Shown: positions 46,081 to 54,499 of the stretch, piece by piece
How the letters are laid out: the number at the start of each line of letters is the position of its first letter
Numbering within the stretch: the first letter of the stretch is position 1
NCBI GenBank assembly: GCA_020832375.1
Contig: JAFIEW010000007.1
Location: forward strand, 1-64,000
Origin: Cyclobacteriaceae bacterium
GTDB taxonomy: Bacteria > Bacteroidota > Bacteroidia > Cytophagales > Cyclobacteriaceae
DNA: 64,000 bases
Reading direction: 5' to 3'
Translations under genes and position numbers: made by a program
Notes under the pieces: model-generated
What the model was told of the DNA's origin: nothing
Seen by the model: the letters and a program-made list of their open reading frames with translations, nothing else
Database searches by the model: none

Positions 46081-46114
46081 AAAAATAGCCAAGGTTTTAG
46101 CCTTAGCTATTTTT
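46081..46114 (-). terminator. Terminator after the 88-aa gene
   Basis: AAAAATAGCCAAGG pairs with CCTTAGCTATTTTT with one mismatch, ending in a T-run on the minus strand 5 bp past the stop codon at 46120. Confidence 0.75.
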
Positions 46115-46119
46115 AAAAA

Positions 46120-46386
46120 TTATAAATGCTTTTCTACAGCTTTATTCAAATCGTCTAACAGTTTTTTTGAAACTGTGCGAGGCTTTTTCACTTTATAATC
46201 TGAAAGTGTTTCAAAGGCCATTTTTCCAATTTCGTAAAGCCCCTCAGGATTACCATCATTACGGTAACTTCCGAGTACCCATTCAAGCTTAGCCCTTACA
46301 TCCTCAAGCTGGTCATCTTTTAGCTTTTCGAGCTTTGTTAGTGCCTCCTCACAGGCTACTTCTATTTTCAATTTTTCATTTTCCAT
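46120..46386 (-). CDS. Small helical protein of unknown function
   Basis: 88 aa, charged, predicted all helical, no signal peptide. Its own terminator and the clean ATG favour a real gene. The segment ALTKLEKLKDDQLEDVRAKLEWVLGSYRNDGNP and the basic C-terminus (KVKKPRTVSKKLLDDLN) recall no family I can name. No neighbour suggests a role. Confidence 0.65.
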   Translation of the reverse strand: MENEKLKIEVACEEALTKLEKLKDDQLEDVRAKLEWVLGSYRNDGNPEGLYEIGKMAFETLSDYKVKKPRTVSKKLLDDLNKAVEKHL

Positions 46387-46713
46387 GGTGCAAACGATTT
46401 AAAAGATTCTAATGTCAATTTAATGTTTTTCAGTACAATGCCTTGATTAAAAGCTATTTAAAGTAAGGTAATAAGCGATTATGAAACAATTATATTGCTA
46501 CTTTTTTCTCTTTCTGTAAAAAAATGACTCGCTTTTATGGTGCTATTATTCAATCAATTTCAAGAAGCTAGCAGCTTTTAGTTAGGTCAATATGCTTATT
46601 ATAATTCGCATATCAGCATACAGACAGAAGTTCCAATATCAAAGCTTAACCTCTTTCATAGGCATTCGTAAATTATTTATATATTTTTTAATTAGAAATT
46701 AATCATCATCAAC
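46387..46713. other. 327-bp divergent intergenic region
   Basis: AT-rich; contains the promoters of the 88-aa gene and the GH3-family gene, but nothing matches the consensus well. No repeats or hairpins noted. Confidence 0.35.
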
Positions 46714-48234
46714 ATGAGCATAATAGGCGAAATATTAAAACGGGCGGTCGAGATTAGTGACACTATTTTTAAAAATCCTCATCCACCTACGGCACAGCTT
46801 GAAGCCTTAAAGCAGTTACTAGCATCGGCTAAAGACACTGAATTTGGAAAAAAATATGACTTTTCTTCTCTATTAGAGCTAGAAGACCCGCGAGAGGAGT
46901 ATGCTCAAAGAGTACCTTACTTTAACTATGAGGACATGAAGTCTGAGTGGTGGCATCGTACAATCGCAGGAGAAGAGGATGTCACTTGGCCGGGAAAAGT
47001 GGCATATTTTGCGGTTAGCAGTGGTACTACCTCAGCTAGAAAGCGTATTCCTGTTACTGATGAAATGATTAAATCCATTCAACGAGGAGGTAGACAACAA
47101 ATTAAGGCAATGGCGGATTTTGACCTTCCGGCAGACTTTTTTACGAAGGAGGTGCTTATGTTCGGCAGTAGTACCGAGCTTAAGGAAGTAGATGGTCGAA
47201 AAGAAGGTGAAATTAGTGGTATTAGTGCGTCTCAAATACCTTTTTGGTTTGAAGGTTTTTATCGTCCAGGCAAAGAAATTTCTTCTATTACCGATTGGGA
47301 TGAACGTGTAGACGCGCTTTGTAGGGAAGCCAAAAATTGGGATATCGGAGCAATAAGTGGCATTCCATCATGGATAGAGGTCATGCTTAAACGAGTGATT
47401 GAATACTATCAAGTAGATACCATCCATGATATTTGGCCTAATTTGCAAGTATACACTTCTGGAGGTGTTGCTTTTGAACCCTATAAAAAGGGCTTTGATC
47501 GCATCACATCCCAACCCCTAACTGTAATTGATACTTATTTAGCATCTGAGGGATACATTGCTACTCAGCTAAGAAAGGACACTGATGCTATGGCTTTGAT
47601 AACTGACAATGGTATCTACTTCGAGTTTATTCCTTTCATTCCAGAAAATGTAGATGAGGATGGCAATGTAAAACAACATGTAAAACCGATCAAAATAGAA
47701 GATGTAGCATTAGATAAAGACTATGTATTGGTAATTAGTACTGTTTCTGGTGCCTGGAGATATATGATAGGCGATACAATTGCATTCACCGACAAAGAAA
47801 GAGCTGAAATCAAAATTACGGGTAGAACCAAGCATTTCCTTAATGTTGTCGGTTCTCACTTATCAGTCATACAAATGAACCGTGCCGTTTCCACTATAGA
47901 GGACAAGTCTGGATGCGACATAAAAGAGTTTACAGTGGCAGCAGTAGAGGTAGACGGTGAGTATATTCATCGATGGTACCTCGGTATTGACGGTGAATTA
48001 TGTTTATCAACTGCCGATGCTGCGAGTTGGATTGACGAATACTTAAAAGAGCATAATAAAAATTATAATGTAGCTCGCGGTAAAGCATTAAAAGGGGTGG
48101 AGGTTATGCAGCTCCCAGTGGATACTTTTCAAAAGTGGACTGCAGAAACCAAGCAAAAAGGGGGTCAAGTGAAAGTACCTCGAGTCATGAATACAAAAGA
48201 TGTGGAGGAGTGGGAGGCCTTCATCAGCCAATAA
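46714..48234 (+). CDS. GH3 auxin-responsive promoter family acyl-adenylating ligase
   Basis: 506 aa. The GH3 family belongs to the ANL (adenylate-forming) superfamily; plant members join amino acids to jasmonate, auxin or benzoates through an acyl-adenylate. The ATP motif FAVSSGTTSARKRIPVT, the mid motif TYLASEGYIA and the late ITGRTKHFLNVVGSHLSV hinge are all in place, and length is only slightly below the plant range. Bacterial members are common in Bacteroidota, but their substrates are not established. No amino-acid ligase partner, transporter or regulator is adjacent. Confidence 0.9.
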   Translation: MSIIGEILKRAVEISDTIFKNPHPPTAQLEALKQLLASAKDTEFGKKYDFSSLLELEDPREEYAQRVPYFNYEDMKSEWWHRTIAGEEDVTWPGKVAYFAVSSGTTSARKRIPVTDEMIKSIQRGGRQQIKAMADFDLPADFFTKEVLMFGSSTELKEVDGRKEGEISGISASQIPFWFEGFYRPGKEISSITDWDERVDALCREAKNWDIGAISGIPSWIEVMLKRVIEYYQVDTIHDIWPNLQVYTSGGVAFEPYKKGFDRITSQPLTVIDTYLASEGYIATQLRKDTDAMALITDNGIYFEFIPFIPENVDEDGNVKQHVKPIKIEDVALDKDYVLVISTVSGAWRYMIGDTIAFTDKERAEIKITGRTKHFLNVVGSHLSVIQMNRAVSTIEDKSGCDIKEFTVAAVEVDGEYIHRWYLGIDGELCLSTADAASWIDEYLKEHNKNYNVARGKALKGVEVMQLPVDTFQKWTAETKQKGGQVKVPRVMNTKDVEEWEAFISQ

Positions 48235-48248
48235 AATCAATTATTTAT

Positions 48249-48260
48249 GTGGGATGAGGG
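48249..48260 (+). repeat. Core copy of the recurrent GGRATGAGRA motif
   Basis: GTGGGATGAGGG between the convergent GH3-family and zincin genes. Confidence 0.4.
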
Positions 48261-48289
48261 TAATCATTAGCCTTTTACAATCCATAAAC

Positions 48290-48877
48290 TTAGTCGTCGT
48301 GGGATGATCGATTTTCCATCAGCGCCATAATTTCTTCCGGAGGTACGTAGAGTCTATTGATTTTATCTAAATATTTTTGAGGCATACCCGCTTGATTAAG
48401 GATAAAATCTTTTGTTTTCAATATATACTCGCCTAATCCATGATCTACCGCATACGAGTCAGCGACTCTTTCAGCACTCATGATAAAACTGGGGGAAGTC
48501 AAATATAAAATACCAAAAGCAATGAGAGTAAAATTATTTTTGGTCAGATAATCACTGATGTGACCTAGCTCATGACCGATCCACCCTACAAGCACATCTT
48601 CTGGAAGATCCTCAATAGGGGTTTTTTCTCCTTTCAACTCAAAATATTTACTTATTTTGATGATGTATGAGCGGTTTTTTCTTGATCTCCACATGCTTGT
48701 AAACTTAGGCTGCGCTTGCATGACGGATTTTTTGATATCTTCATTGAATTTGAATTCAATTTTTGTCTCTTTTAAATCCGGATAAAATGAAAGAGCTTTC
48801 AAGGTCGCCTGTTCAATGGAATGCGGGATTTCTTTTTTATTTCTATATGAGTCTAAGTTTTTTCCTGAATTTTCCAT
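48290..48877 (-). CDS. Putative zinc metallopeptidase (HExxH zincin, M48-like)
   Basis: 195 aa from ATG 48877; the longer frame begins with a TTG inside the terminator of the upstream gene. GWIGHELGHISDY has the HExxH metal motif, and the third ligand is likely in SAERVADSYAVDHGLG, a Glu-x3-Asp pattern like M48 peptidases. One hydrophobic segment lies between them (about 134-155), so it may be membrane-attached. It lacks the longer N- and C-terminal parts of HtpX. It follows the beta-helix lipoprotein on the same strand but behind that gene's terminator. Confidence 0.75.
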   Translation of the reverse strand: MENSGKNLDSYRNKKEIPHSIEQATLKALSFYPDLKETKIEFKFNEDIKKSVMQAQPKFTSMWRSRKNRSYIIKISKYFELKGEKTPIEDLPEDVLVGWIGHELGHISDYLTKNNFTLIAFGILYLTSPSFIMSAERVADSYAVDHGLGEYILKTKDFILNQAGMPQKYLDKINRLYVPPEEIMALMENRSSHDD

Positions 48878-48932
48878 ATTATTATTATTTACGAAAAATT
48901 GCTTAAACCGATACCTATCCTCTAGTTTAAGC

Positions 48933-48965
48933 AAAAAAAGAGCTCTTTTAAAAGAGCTCTTTTTA
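48933..48965 (-). terminator. Terminator after the beta-helix lipoprotein gene
   Basis: AAAAAAAGAGCTCTTTT pairs with AAAAGAGCTCTTTTT, a nearly perfect palindrome with flanking A/T runs, 26 bp past the stop codon. Confidence 0.85.
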
Positions 48966-48990
48966 AAATGAACGTGTGAAAAATGGATGG

Positions 48991-51021
48991 TTATTGGTAA
49001 TCCTCTATATCACCACTTGCGTTGTTTTCAAAAGTATTTACTGTAGCAAAATCGCTATTGACTGTAGCGCCTTCCCTGATTGCTATCCCCCAGCCTCTAC
49101 TATTCCTAAAGGTACAATCGGTAAATGTGGTGTTGGCCTCAGGCATCAAACCGACTAATGTTTGTCTTGATAAGAAGTTACTAGTCAGTATGATGTTTGT
49201 GTTTCCACCGTACTCAAAGATCGTGTGTTCAAAATTATTTCGAGCGTCTGACGATGCTATCCTAATGCCTCTCCAAAACTGACCTGCATCTAGATTTGCC
49301 GTTGTAAAGGTTACGGGACTTCCCGACGTACCCGTTGAGTTGACAAAACCTTCAATTATGTTGATTAGTACATTTTCTTCTAAAGATATAATTGTGCCTG
49401 CTTCGATATTTACCTCTGCTCTGATCTCAATGTCAGTGGCCAATCGATAAGATGCGCCTTCACTTAATTTCGTCCAATTGCCATTATTGGATATGTTTTC
49501 ATGCTCTACCCTTACTCCATTGAAGCCGTTATCGGTATAAGTTGTAGTCTCATCAATTTTATCATAATTGCTTGCAGATATAGTTACTGCAAAATTGGCG
49601 TTGTTTTCAAATGTATTATTTTCAAAATCTATCAAACTTCCATCTTGACCTACAGTAAGTCCAATGCCGTTTCCATTTCTGATGGTAGAATTCGTGATAC
49701 TTGCTCTTCCATTTCGTGTAATTCCCACATTGGTATCTCTTCTTCTTGCGTTGCTACCAAAAAGGTCCATACCTGAGTTGCCTGCATATTCTATGATCGT
49801 ATGATCAATTTTATTATTGGCATTAGTACTATTTATTCTTAGTCCTTGCCAATATTGACCACCCGCTATATTATTTGAGGTCATTAGTACCTTTTCGTCC
49901 TGCGTACCTTCACTTGAAAGGTATCCGTCATCAACATTTAGAACAAAGTTTTCTTTAAATCGAAGAACTACACCAGCGCTTAGGAATAAATTAGATTGGA
50001 TAGAAAAGTTGTTGGTGCGATCAAATAAGTACCCTGGTTCGTTGGTGCCATTGAGCTTATTTAGCCGTGTATCTCCGCTTGATTCTAGTCGATCACCAAG
50101 GATAATTACTGCATTTGGGACGTTTTCAAAATTGGATTCACTATCTATTTTGGCCACATTGCTCAGACTTCCGATTACACCAAATTGCTCACAATCGATG
50201 AAAGTATTCTGCTCCAATGTTACGAATTCTGCGTTTCCAACAGCCGCAATTCCTCCAAGCATGTTTTCGAAAGTGCTAAACTTTACGCCAAATCGGCCAT
50301 TTTGCTGAGCTTCTATTACATCACCGTTTTTGAAAATACAATGTTCAAAAGTATTTCTTGCGTCAGAGCTAAGAATGATAAAGCTCCCCATTTTACTGCC
50401 ACTAGTTTCATCATTGATGTTAAAAGTGATGGGATTATTTGATTGACCAATTGCTCTAATAAGACCATCAGTCGTAACTGTGATGGTTGCGTCCTCAACA
50501 TGGTGTACAATCACACCAGGGTCGATGGTGAGCTCAGCACTCAGTGAGACGTTTCTAGTGATTAGGTAGTCTGGCTGGCCGGCTGGGGTTTGAGGAGTCC
50601 ATCGGGTATTGCTTGTTATGTTGTTTTCTATCCTCACCAAGCCTCCTCCTACAGCTTGTATGGTTACTTCCCTACTGTCTGATATGCCGTCTACATCTAC
50701 CGTAAGAGAGATAACATAGTTTCCCTCTACGTCAGGGATGAAACTAGCTATAGCGGAGCTACTTGATTGTAGGGTGGTATTTGAATTATCGGGACGACTT
50801 AAAAATTCCCATCTATAGTTGATTGGATTAGGACTGTTTGTTTGGCTATTCGTCCCGTCAAGAATAGCTTCCTGATTTACCTCTACCACGCTTGGGCTGT
50901 TAATCACAGCGCTGACCATAAACTGTGGACTGTCGTCATCCTCAGCACAGGAGGAAAAAACCATCGTCATCGCCAAAGCGATCGATACGATCACCATTAA
51001 GTTGAAATAGTTGTTCTTCAT
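48991..51021 (-). CDS. Surface lipoprotein with PKD-like domain and beta-helix repeats
   Basis: 676 aa. A lipobox (FSSC, Cys25) marks a lipoprotein. A PKD/Ig-like domain (about 35-125) is followed by three homologous blocks of about 150-190 residues, starting near 140, 320 and 520. Each block has a PGV/AGT-type strand segment, an xGxIxAxGT-like turn, an SSDARN(T/N)FEH-type rung, and Asn-rich turns, the pattern of a right-handed parallel beta-helix. Such proteins often bind or cleave polysaccharides, but no catalytic residue set is recognisable. Probably faces the cell surface or periplasm. Confidence 0.8.
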   Translation of the reverse strand: MKNNYFNLMVIVSIALAMTMVFSSCAEDDDSPQFMVSAVINSPSVVEVNQEAILDGTNSQTNSPNPINYRWEFLSRPDNSNTTLQSSSSAIASFIPDVEGNYVISLTVDVDGISDSREVTIQAVGGGLVRIENNITSNTRWTPQTPAGQPDYLITRNVSLSAELTIDPGVIVHHVEDATITVTTDGLIRAIGQSNNPITFNINDETSGSKMGSFIILSSDARNTFEHCIFKNGDVIEAQQNGRFGVKFSTFENMLGGIAAVGNAEFVTLEQNTFIDCEQFGVIGSLSNVAKIDSESNFENVPNAVIILGDRLESSGDTRLNKLNGTNEPGYLFDRTNNFSIQSNLFLSAGVVLRFKENFVLNVDDGYLSSEGTQDEKVLMTSNNIAGGQYWQGLRINSTNANNKIDHTIIEYAGNSGMDLFGSNARRRDTNVGITRNGRASITNSTIRNGNGIGLTVGQDGSLIDFENNTFENNANFAVTISASNYDKIDETTTYTDNGFNGVRVEHENISNNGNWTKLSEGASYRLATDIEIRAEVNIEAGTIISLEENVLINIIEGFVNSTGTSGSPVTFTTANLDAGQFWRGIRIASSDARNNFEHTIFEYGGNTNIILTSNFLSRQTLVGLMPEANTTFTDCTFRNSRGWGIAIREGATVNSDFATVNTFENNASGDIEDYQ

Positions 51022-51252
51022 TTCTGTTAGTAGTTAAATTGAAACACCTTTAGTTACAACTTAATAGGATAGCTAACAGAATAGGTAAATGGTAAATTCT
51101 AATTGAGAGGTTCATTTCAAACAATGAAAACAAAGATTTACAATATTTTCATTGAGTGGAATTATTTTATCCATTGTTCAGGAGGGTAGAAACCGAAATT
51201 TTACCGCGTACTGCTTATTTTATGCATCAAAACAAAAATTCATACAAAGGAT

Positions 51253-51288
51253 AAAAAAAAGCAAGTTCGATAAAACTTGCTTTTTTTT
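51253..51288 (-). terminator. Terminator after the small lipoprotein gene
   Basis: AAAAAAAAGCAAGTT pairs with AAACTTGCTTTTTTTT around a short loop, 17 bp past the stop codon at 51306. Confidence 0.88.
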
Positions 51289-51305
51289 GAGAGGGTGTTA
51301 CGGTT

Positions 51306-51857
51306 CTATCTATTGATTGATTCCGCTAAGTTAAAATCAGCTTGAAAGACTCTATTTCCATCAATCCATAAGGAATAGCTGAATATGTCTTGTTCCGAAA
51401 TGGCAAGTCTCCATTCTCTTGCTCTTCCATCTTCAATCATGCCGGTAGTTTCTTCATCGGCCGGGAATTTTTGAATCAACGCATTCCCCTCACTATCAGA
51501 GAAACCGCCATAATTGCTAATTTCGTCAGGTTCTCCATCTTCACCCAAATGCTGATGTTTAAATTTCAATTTTCCCCCTTCTCTGCTAAGGAACCATGTT
51601 CTAGATTTATCGGTATCTCCGACAATCATTGGCATACTGATCATGTCTTCGCTGCACTCTTGAATAATAAGGGTTAGTTGATCAGGCCCTAATGGTTTTT
51701 TATCGTCTTCCTCGGGAAAGGTGGTTTTACCAATATAAGTACCCCCACAATAAGTGCTTAGTTTTTCAAAAAAAACTTCGTCTTGGCTTGAAGAATCGCA
51801 TGACATAAAAAAAACTGAAAAAAGGAGTGCCGGTAGGGCAAATTTGAGCAATCTCAT
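51306..51857 (-). CDS. Small lipoprotein of unknown function
   Basis: 183 aa from ATG 51857, which starts a proper lipoprotein signal peptide with lipobox FMSC (Cys20); the longer frame opens upstream inside the rhomboid gene and hides the signal. The mature part is acidic with a few Cys (CGG, QECSED) and beta-rich segments. No family recognised. It follows the rhomboid gene by 22 bp, so it may share its transcript. Confidence 0.72.
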   Translation of the reverse strand: MRLLKFALPALLFSVFFMSCDSSSQDEVFFEKLSTYCGGTYIGKTTFPEEDDKKPLGPDQLTLIIQECSEDMISMPMIVGDTDKSRTWFLSREGGKLKFKHQHLGEDGEPDEISNYGGFSDSEGNALIQKFPADEETTGMIEDGRAREWRLAISEQDIFSYSLWIDGNRVFQADFNLAESINR

Positions 51858-51879
51858 AATAAATGATTTAGATGAAAAT

Positions 51880-52788
51880 TTAATCTTTGCTAGCGTTGAA
51901 GAGCTTATCCTTTTCATCTTTAGAAAGGCTTTCGTAACCAGACTCTGAGATTTTATCAAGGATAGCATCTATCTCATTTTGCGCTACATTAGATTTTGGT
52001 TTACTATCATTTGTACGAGAACTTGTAGTTTTTGATTTGGTGCGATAACTAACCTTCACGTCATTTGACTTTACGAAGAAGCTTTTGAAAAAGGTGAGCG
52101 TAGACTGAACAAAAGCACCAATGTCATTTCCCTTTTTCAACTGTGAGATATAAAACCAGCCGATTGCAGCTCCTCCTAAGTGGGCAAGCTCACCTCCTGC
52201 ATTGGCTCCCGTGATACCAGCAAAAGATAAAAACACATAGACTATAGCGATCCATTTGATCTTTACCGGTCCTAAAAGGATAAGGTTAAGGCGATAATCG
52301 GGCATAAATACGGCAGACCCCACCACTACTGCGTATACACCCCCTGAGGCTCCGAGCATCTTGGAGCTTGCTACTCTATCGGCATAGAAGGGAAGTAGGT
52401 TGTAGAAAAGTAAATATGCGAGTCCTCCAATAATACCCCCAAGTATAAATAGGTTCACAAGCTTTTTGCTACCTAAAAATTCGACTATTAACCGTCCAAA
52501 CCAATAAAGGAAAAGCATATTGAAGAGGATATGAAAGAAGCCTTCGTGCGTAAAGAAGTAAGTGATTAAAGTCCATGGCTTAAAGATGAACATTTCTAGG
52601 TTAGACGGAAGCATGATGTTGTGCATGATGCTAGTATATAGTCCTTGTACCCCAGATAGCGTGAAAACCACCTTTAAAATAATTAAAAAGAAAAACACCG
52701 CCACATTGATGCTGATCAATTGCATAAGGCCGTTGTCGGACTTACGGAAAACGTCCTTAAATTCTTCGAAAGCTCCTCTATTATTCAT
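51880..52788 (-). CDS. Rhomboid family intramembrane serine protease with C-terminal tail
   Basis: 302 aa. Six membrane helices (about 22-205) with the catalytic Ser148 in GASGGVYAVVVG and His203 in ELAHLGGAAIGW. A hydrophilic tail (about 225-302) ends in EIDAILDKISESGYESLSKDEKDKLF, a short conserved helix pair seen at the C-terminus of many Bacteroidota rhomboids. Cleaves substrates within the membrane; the target is unknown. A second rhomboid gene lies 245 bp upstream. Confidence 0.93.
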   Translation of the reverse strand: MNNRGAFEEFKDVFRKSDNGLMQLISINVAVFFFLIILKVVFTLSGVQGLYTSIMHNIMLPSNLEMFIFKPWTLITYFFTHEGFFHILFNMLFLYWFGRLIVEFLGSKKLVNLFILGGIIGGLAYLLFYNLLPFYADRVASSKMLGASGGVYAVVVGSAVFMPDYRLNLILLGPVKIKWIAIVYVFLSFAGITGANAGGELAHLGGAAIGWFYISQLKKGNDIGAFVQSTLTFFKSFFVKSNDVKVSYRTKSKTTSSRTNDSKPKSNVAQNEIDAILDKISESGYESLSKDEKDKLFNASKD

Positions 52789-53033
52789 TTTATGATATCT
52801 TATTTGCTAGCCTTAACTTAGCTTAATTTTTATACAACGCAATAAAGACCAAATTGATTAAGGACATGTTCAATCTTTGGGATTAAAATGAATTTAACTA
52901 GTATCATATTATGCTCCTTATCATTTTAAATGTACTCTTTGAATATCGCGTTTTATAAGGTGTATTTAGTTTTGGTGATAAAATCAGGGTTTTAAATCAA
53001 TAAGCAACCAACTTATCGGCTTTTTAAGAAACG

Positions 53034-53828
53034 CTATTGCCGTCGATTAAAATCTTGCTTTTGAAAATATTTAACAAAGAAATAAGCGAAAACCATTCCA
53101 CCCAAGTGAGCAAAATGTGCCACATTATCACCTTCTTGTGCTTGTATACCTGCGTAGAGCGAATATAGACCATAGATGGCCACAAAATATTTTGCCTTTA
53201 TGGGTACTGGCAAAAACAACAGGAATAACTCCACATTAGGGTACAGCATGGCAAAGGCCATTAGTATTGCAAAGATTGCACCCGATGCTCCTACCATAGG
53301 AATGTTGATTTTAGCACGATATAGATCTTCTACTACTTGCTTACTTTGTCTTTTGAGTTGCTCATTATCAGGGTTTTCTTTGTAGGCATCAATAAAATCA
53401 TATAGGCGATTGTATCTTTCGCGATGGTGCTTGATGATGATATCATCGAAAAGTTGAGGGTCGGGGCTGTTCACATAAGCCACCTTATCTTTTCTCATGC
53501 TTTCGTATTCGATCGCATTTACCCCTGTATAGAGTAAGCTCGCACCAAAGGCACATGCTAAATAGAAAATTAAAAACCGCTTCGGTCCCCATGTGCGTTC
53601 GAGTTGTGGTCCGAAAATAAAGAGACCTAGCATATTGCCAAAAAGGTGGCCTAAGCTGGCGTGCACAAACATATGCGTAAGCAACTGATAGGGTTGAAAG
53701 CTCTCAGCAAAAATATATCTTAATCCCAACCATTGAACTAAAGGAAGTCCTACAATAGCTTGCAGTGCAAAAACCGCAACATTGATAATGAGTAAGTTTT
53801 TAACTACTGGTGTAAGTTGCTGAAACAT
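53034..53828 (-). CDS. Rhomboid family intramembrane serine protease with a soluble insert
   Basis: 264 aa. Catalytic Ser182 in VGASGAIFAILM and His241 in VAHFAHLGGMVFAY. Unlike the neighbour it has a hydrophilic insert of about 70 residues (about 105-175, charged and helical) ahead of the catalytic Ser, and no C-terminal tail. The HASLGHLFGNM motif of the second helix is present. The two genes are diverged paralogues rather than a recent duplication. Confidence 0.93.
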   Translation of the reverse strand: MFQQLTPVVKNLLIINVAVFALQAIVGLPLVQWLGLRYIFAESFQPYQLLTHMFVHASLGHLFGNMLGLFIFGPQLERTWGPKRFLIFYLACAFGASLLYTGVNAIEYESMRKDKVAYVNSPDPQLFDDIIIKHHRERYNRLYDFIDAYKENPDNEQLKRQSKQVVEDLYRAKINIPMVGASGAIFAILMAFAMLYPNVELFLLFLPVPIKAKYFVAIYGLYSLYAGIQAQEGDNVAHFAHLGGMVFAYFFVKYFQKQDFNRRQ

Positions 53829-54499
53829 ATATCGATATCGTCTAAGTTCTTATGTTTTATTTTGCGATCTCACCGCAATTTGTTTACAATCATTCATTGT
53901 GCAAATAGACGGCTGATCACCATTGCTATATCCTAGTAAAGTTTAACTGAAAGCATTAGTATTTCCTGATCCTTCCGAAAGATAATACCACTTCATTTCA
54001 ATTAATGTTTATCATTGACTGGAAGGTTTTTAACACTAAACGCTTTTAACGGCTCTTATGAGTTTTGAAGACATCATGCTTTTTAATACCCTAGCTTAGG
54101 GTAACATCATCTCATCTTTGATGATGACGCAAAAATAGTTAATTTTTTTGCATAGATGATATATCGCTCCAAAGTTATGATTCCGAATACGCTATGGCCT
54201 TTTTTCTGTTTTTGGGTATAGTCTATTTTTTAAAAATACTAGCTTCAACCCGGATTATGCGTCAGGGTTCGTTATGAGAGCTAAAAACACCAGAAAATCA
54301 AGTATTTAACGACTAAGGCATGGCACCACTATGGTGAAGACGTTAAATGCAGCGAAGCGTTTGATTTTGAAGTATTTTTAGCTCGGAATAGAAATTCTAA
54401 TGCATATTCTAGCTTTAAGTATGCACTACCTTATGAAGTAGCTTAAAGATCTATTTTTCTCTTACTACGGGCTTTGAATTTGTGCGATCTACTCGAGCA
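53829..54499. other. 671-bp intergenic region with palindromic element
   Basis: No gene. Between the rhomboid start and the mutL stop. The distal half carries the long imperfect palindrome (54251-54411); a near-palindrome TACCCTAGCTTAGGGTA lies at about 54086. Confidence 0.5.
54251..54411. repeat. Long imperfect palindrome, MITE- or REP-like
   Basis: The 23-nt arms 54279-54301 and 54361-54383 match at 19 of 23 positions when one is reversed and complemented. Inside, ATTTAACG (54303-54310) pairs with CGTTAAAT (54341-54348) and a CACC/GGTG stem sits at the centre. Outside, GATTATGC and GCATATTC-type blocks extend the symmetry to about 160 nt. No open frame. It could fold as a long stem as RNA or as single-stranded DNA. 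Confidence 0.6.

Larger units (their letters stand above)
45118..46119. other. 1-kb intergenic region between wrbA and a small gene
   Basis: The longest non-coding stretch in the window. It holds the wrbA operator repeats (45135-45195), an ACAAGC-TTC-GCTTGT hairpin near 45360, dispersed repeat copy B (45474-45612) and a terminator at its far end. One 63-codon minus-strand frame (45665-45856) has no family resemblance and looks spurious. It may be the decayed remains of a mobile or deleted gene. Confidence 0.5.

Noticed and set aside
48878-48934. Extended N-terminus of the zincin gene from a TTG
   Set aside because: The extension begins within the terminator of the upstream gene; the ATG at 48877 is a better start.
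51858-51968. Extended N-terminus of the small lipoprotein
   Set aside because: It would run into the rhomboid gene and bury the lipoprotein signal peptide that starts at 51857.
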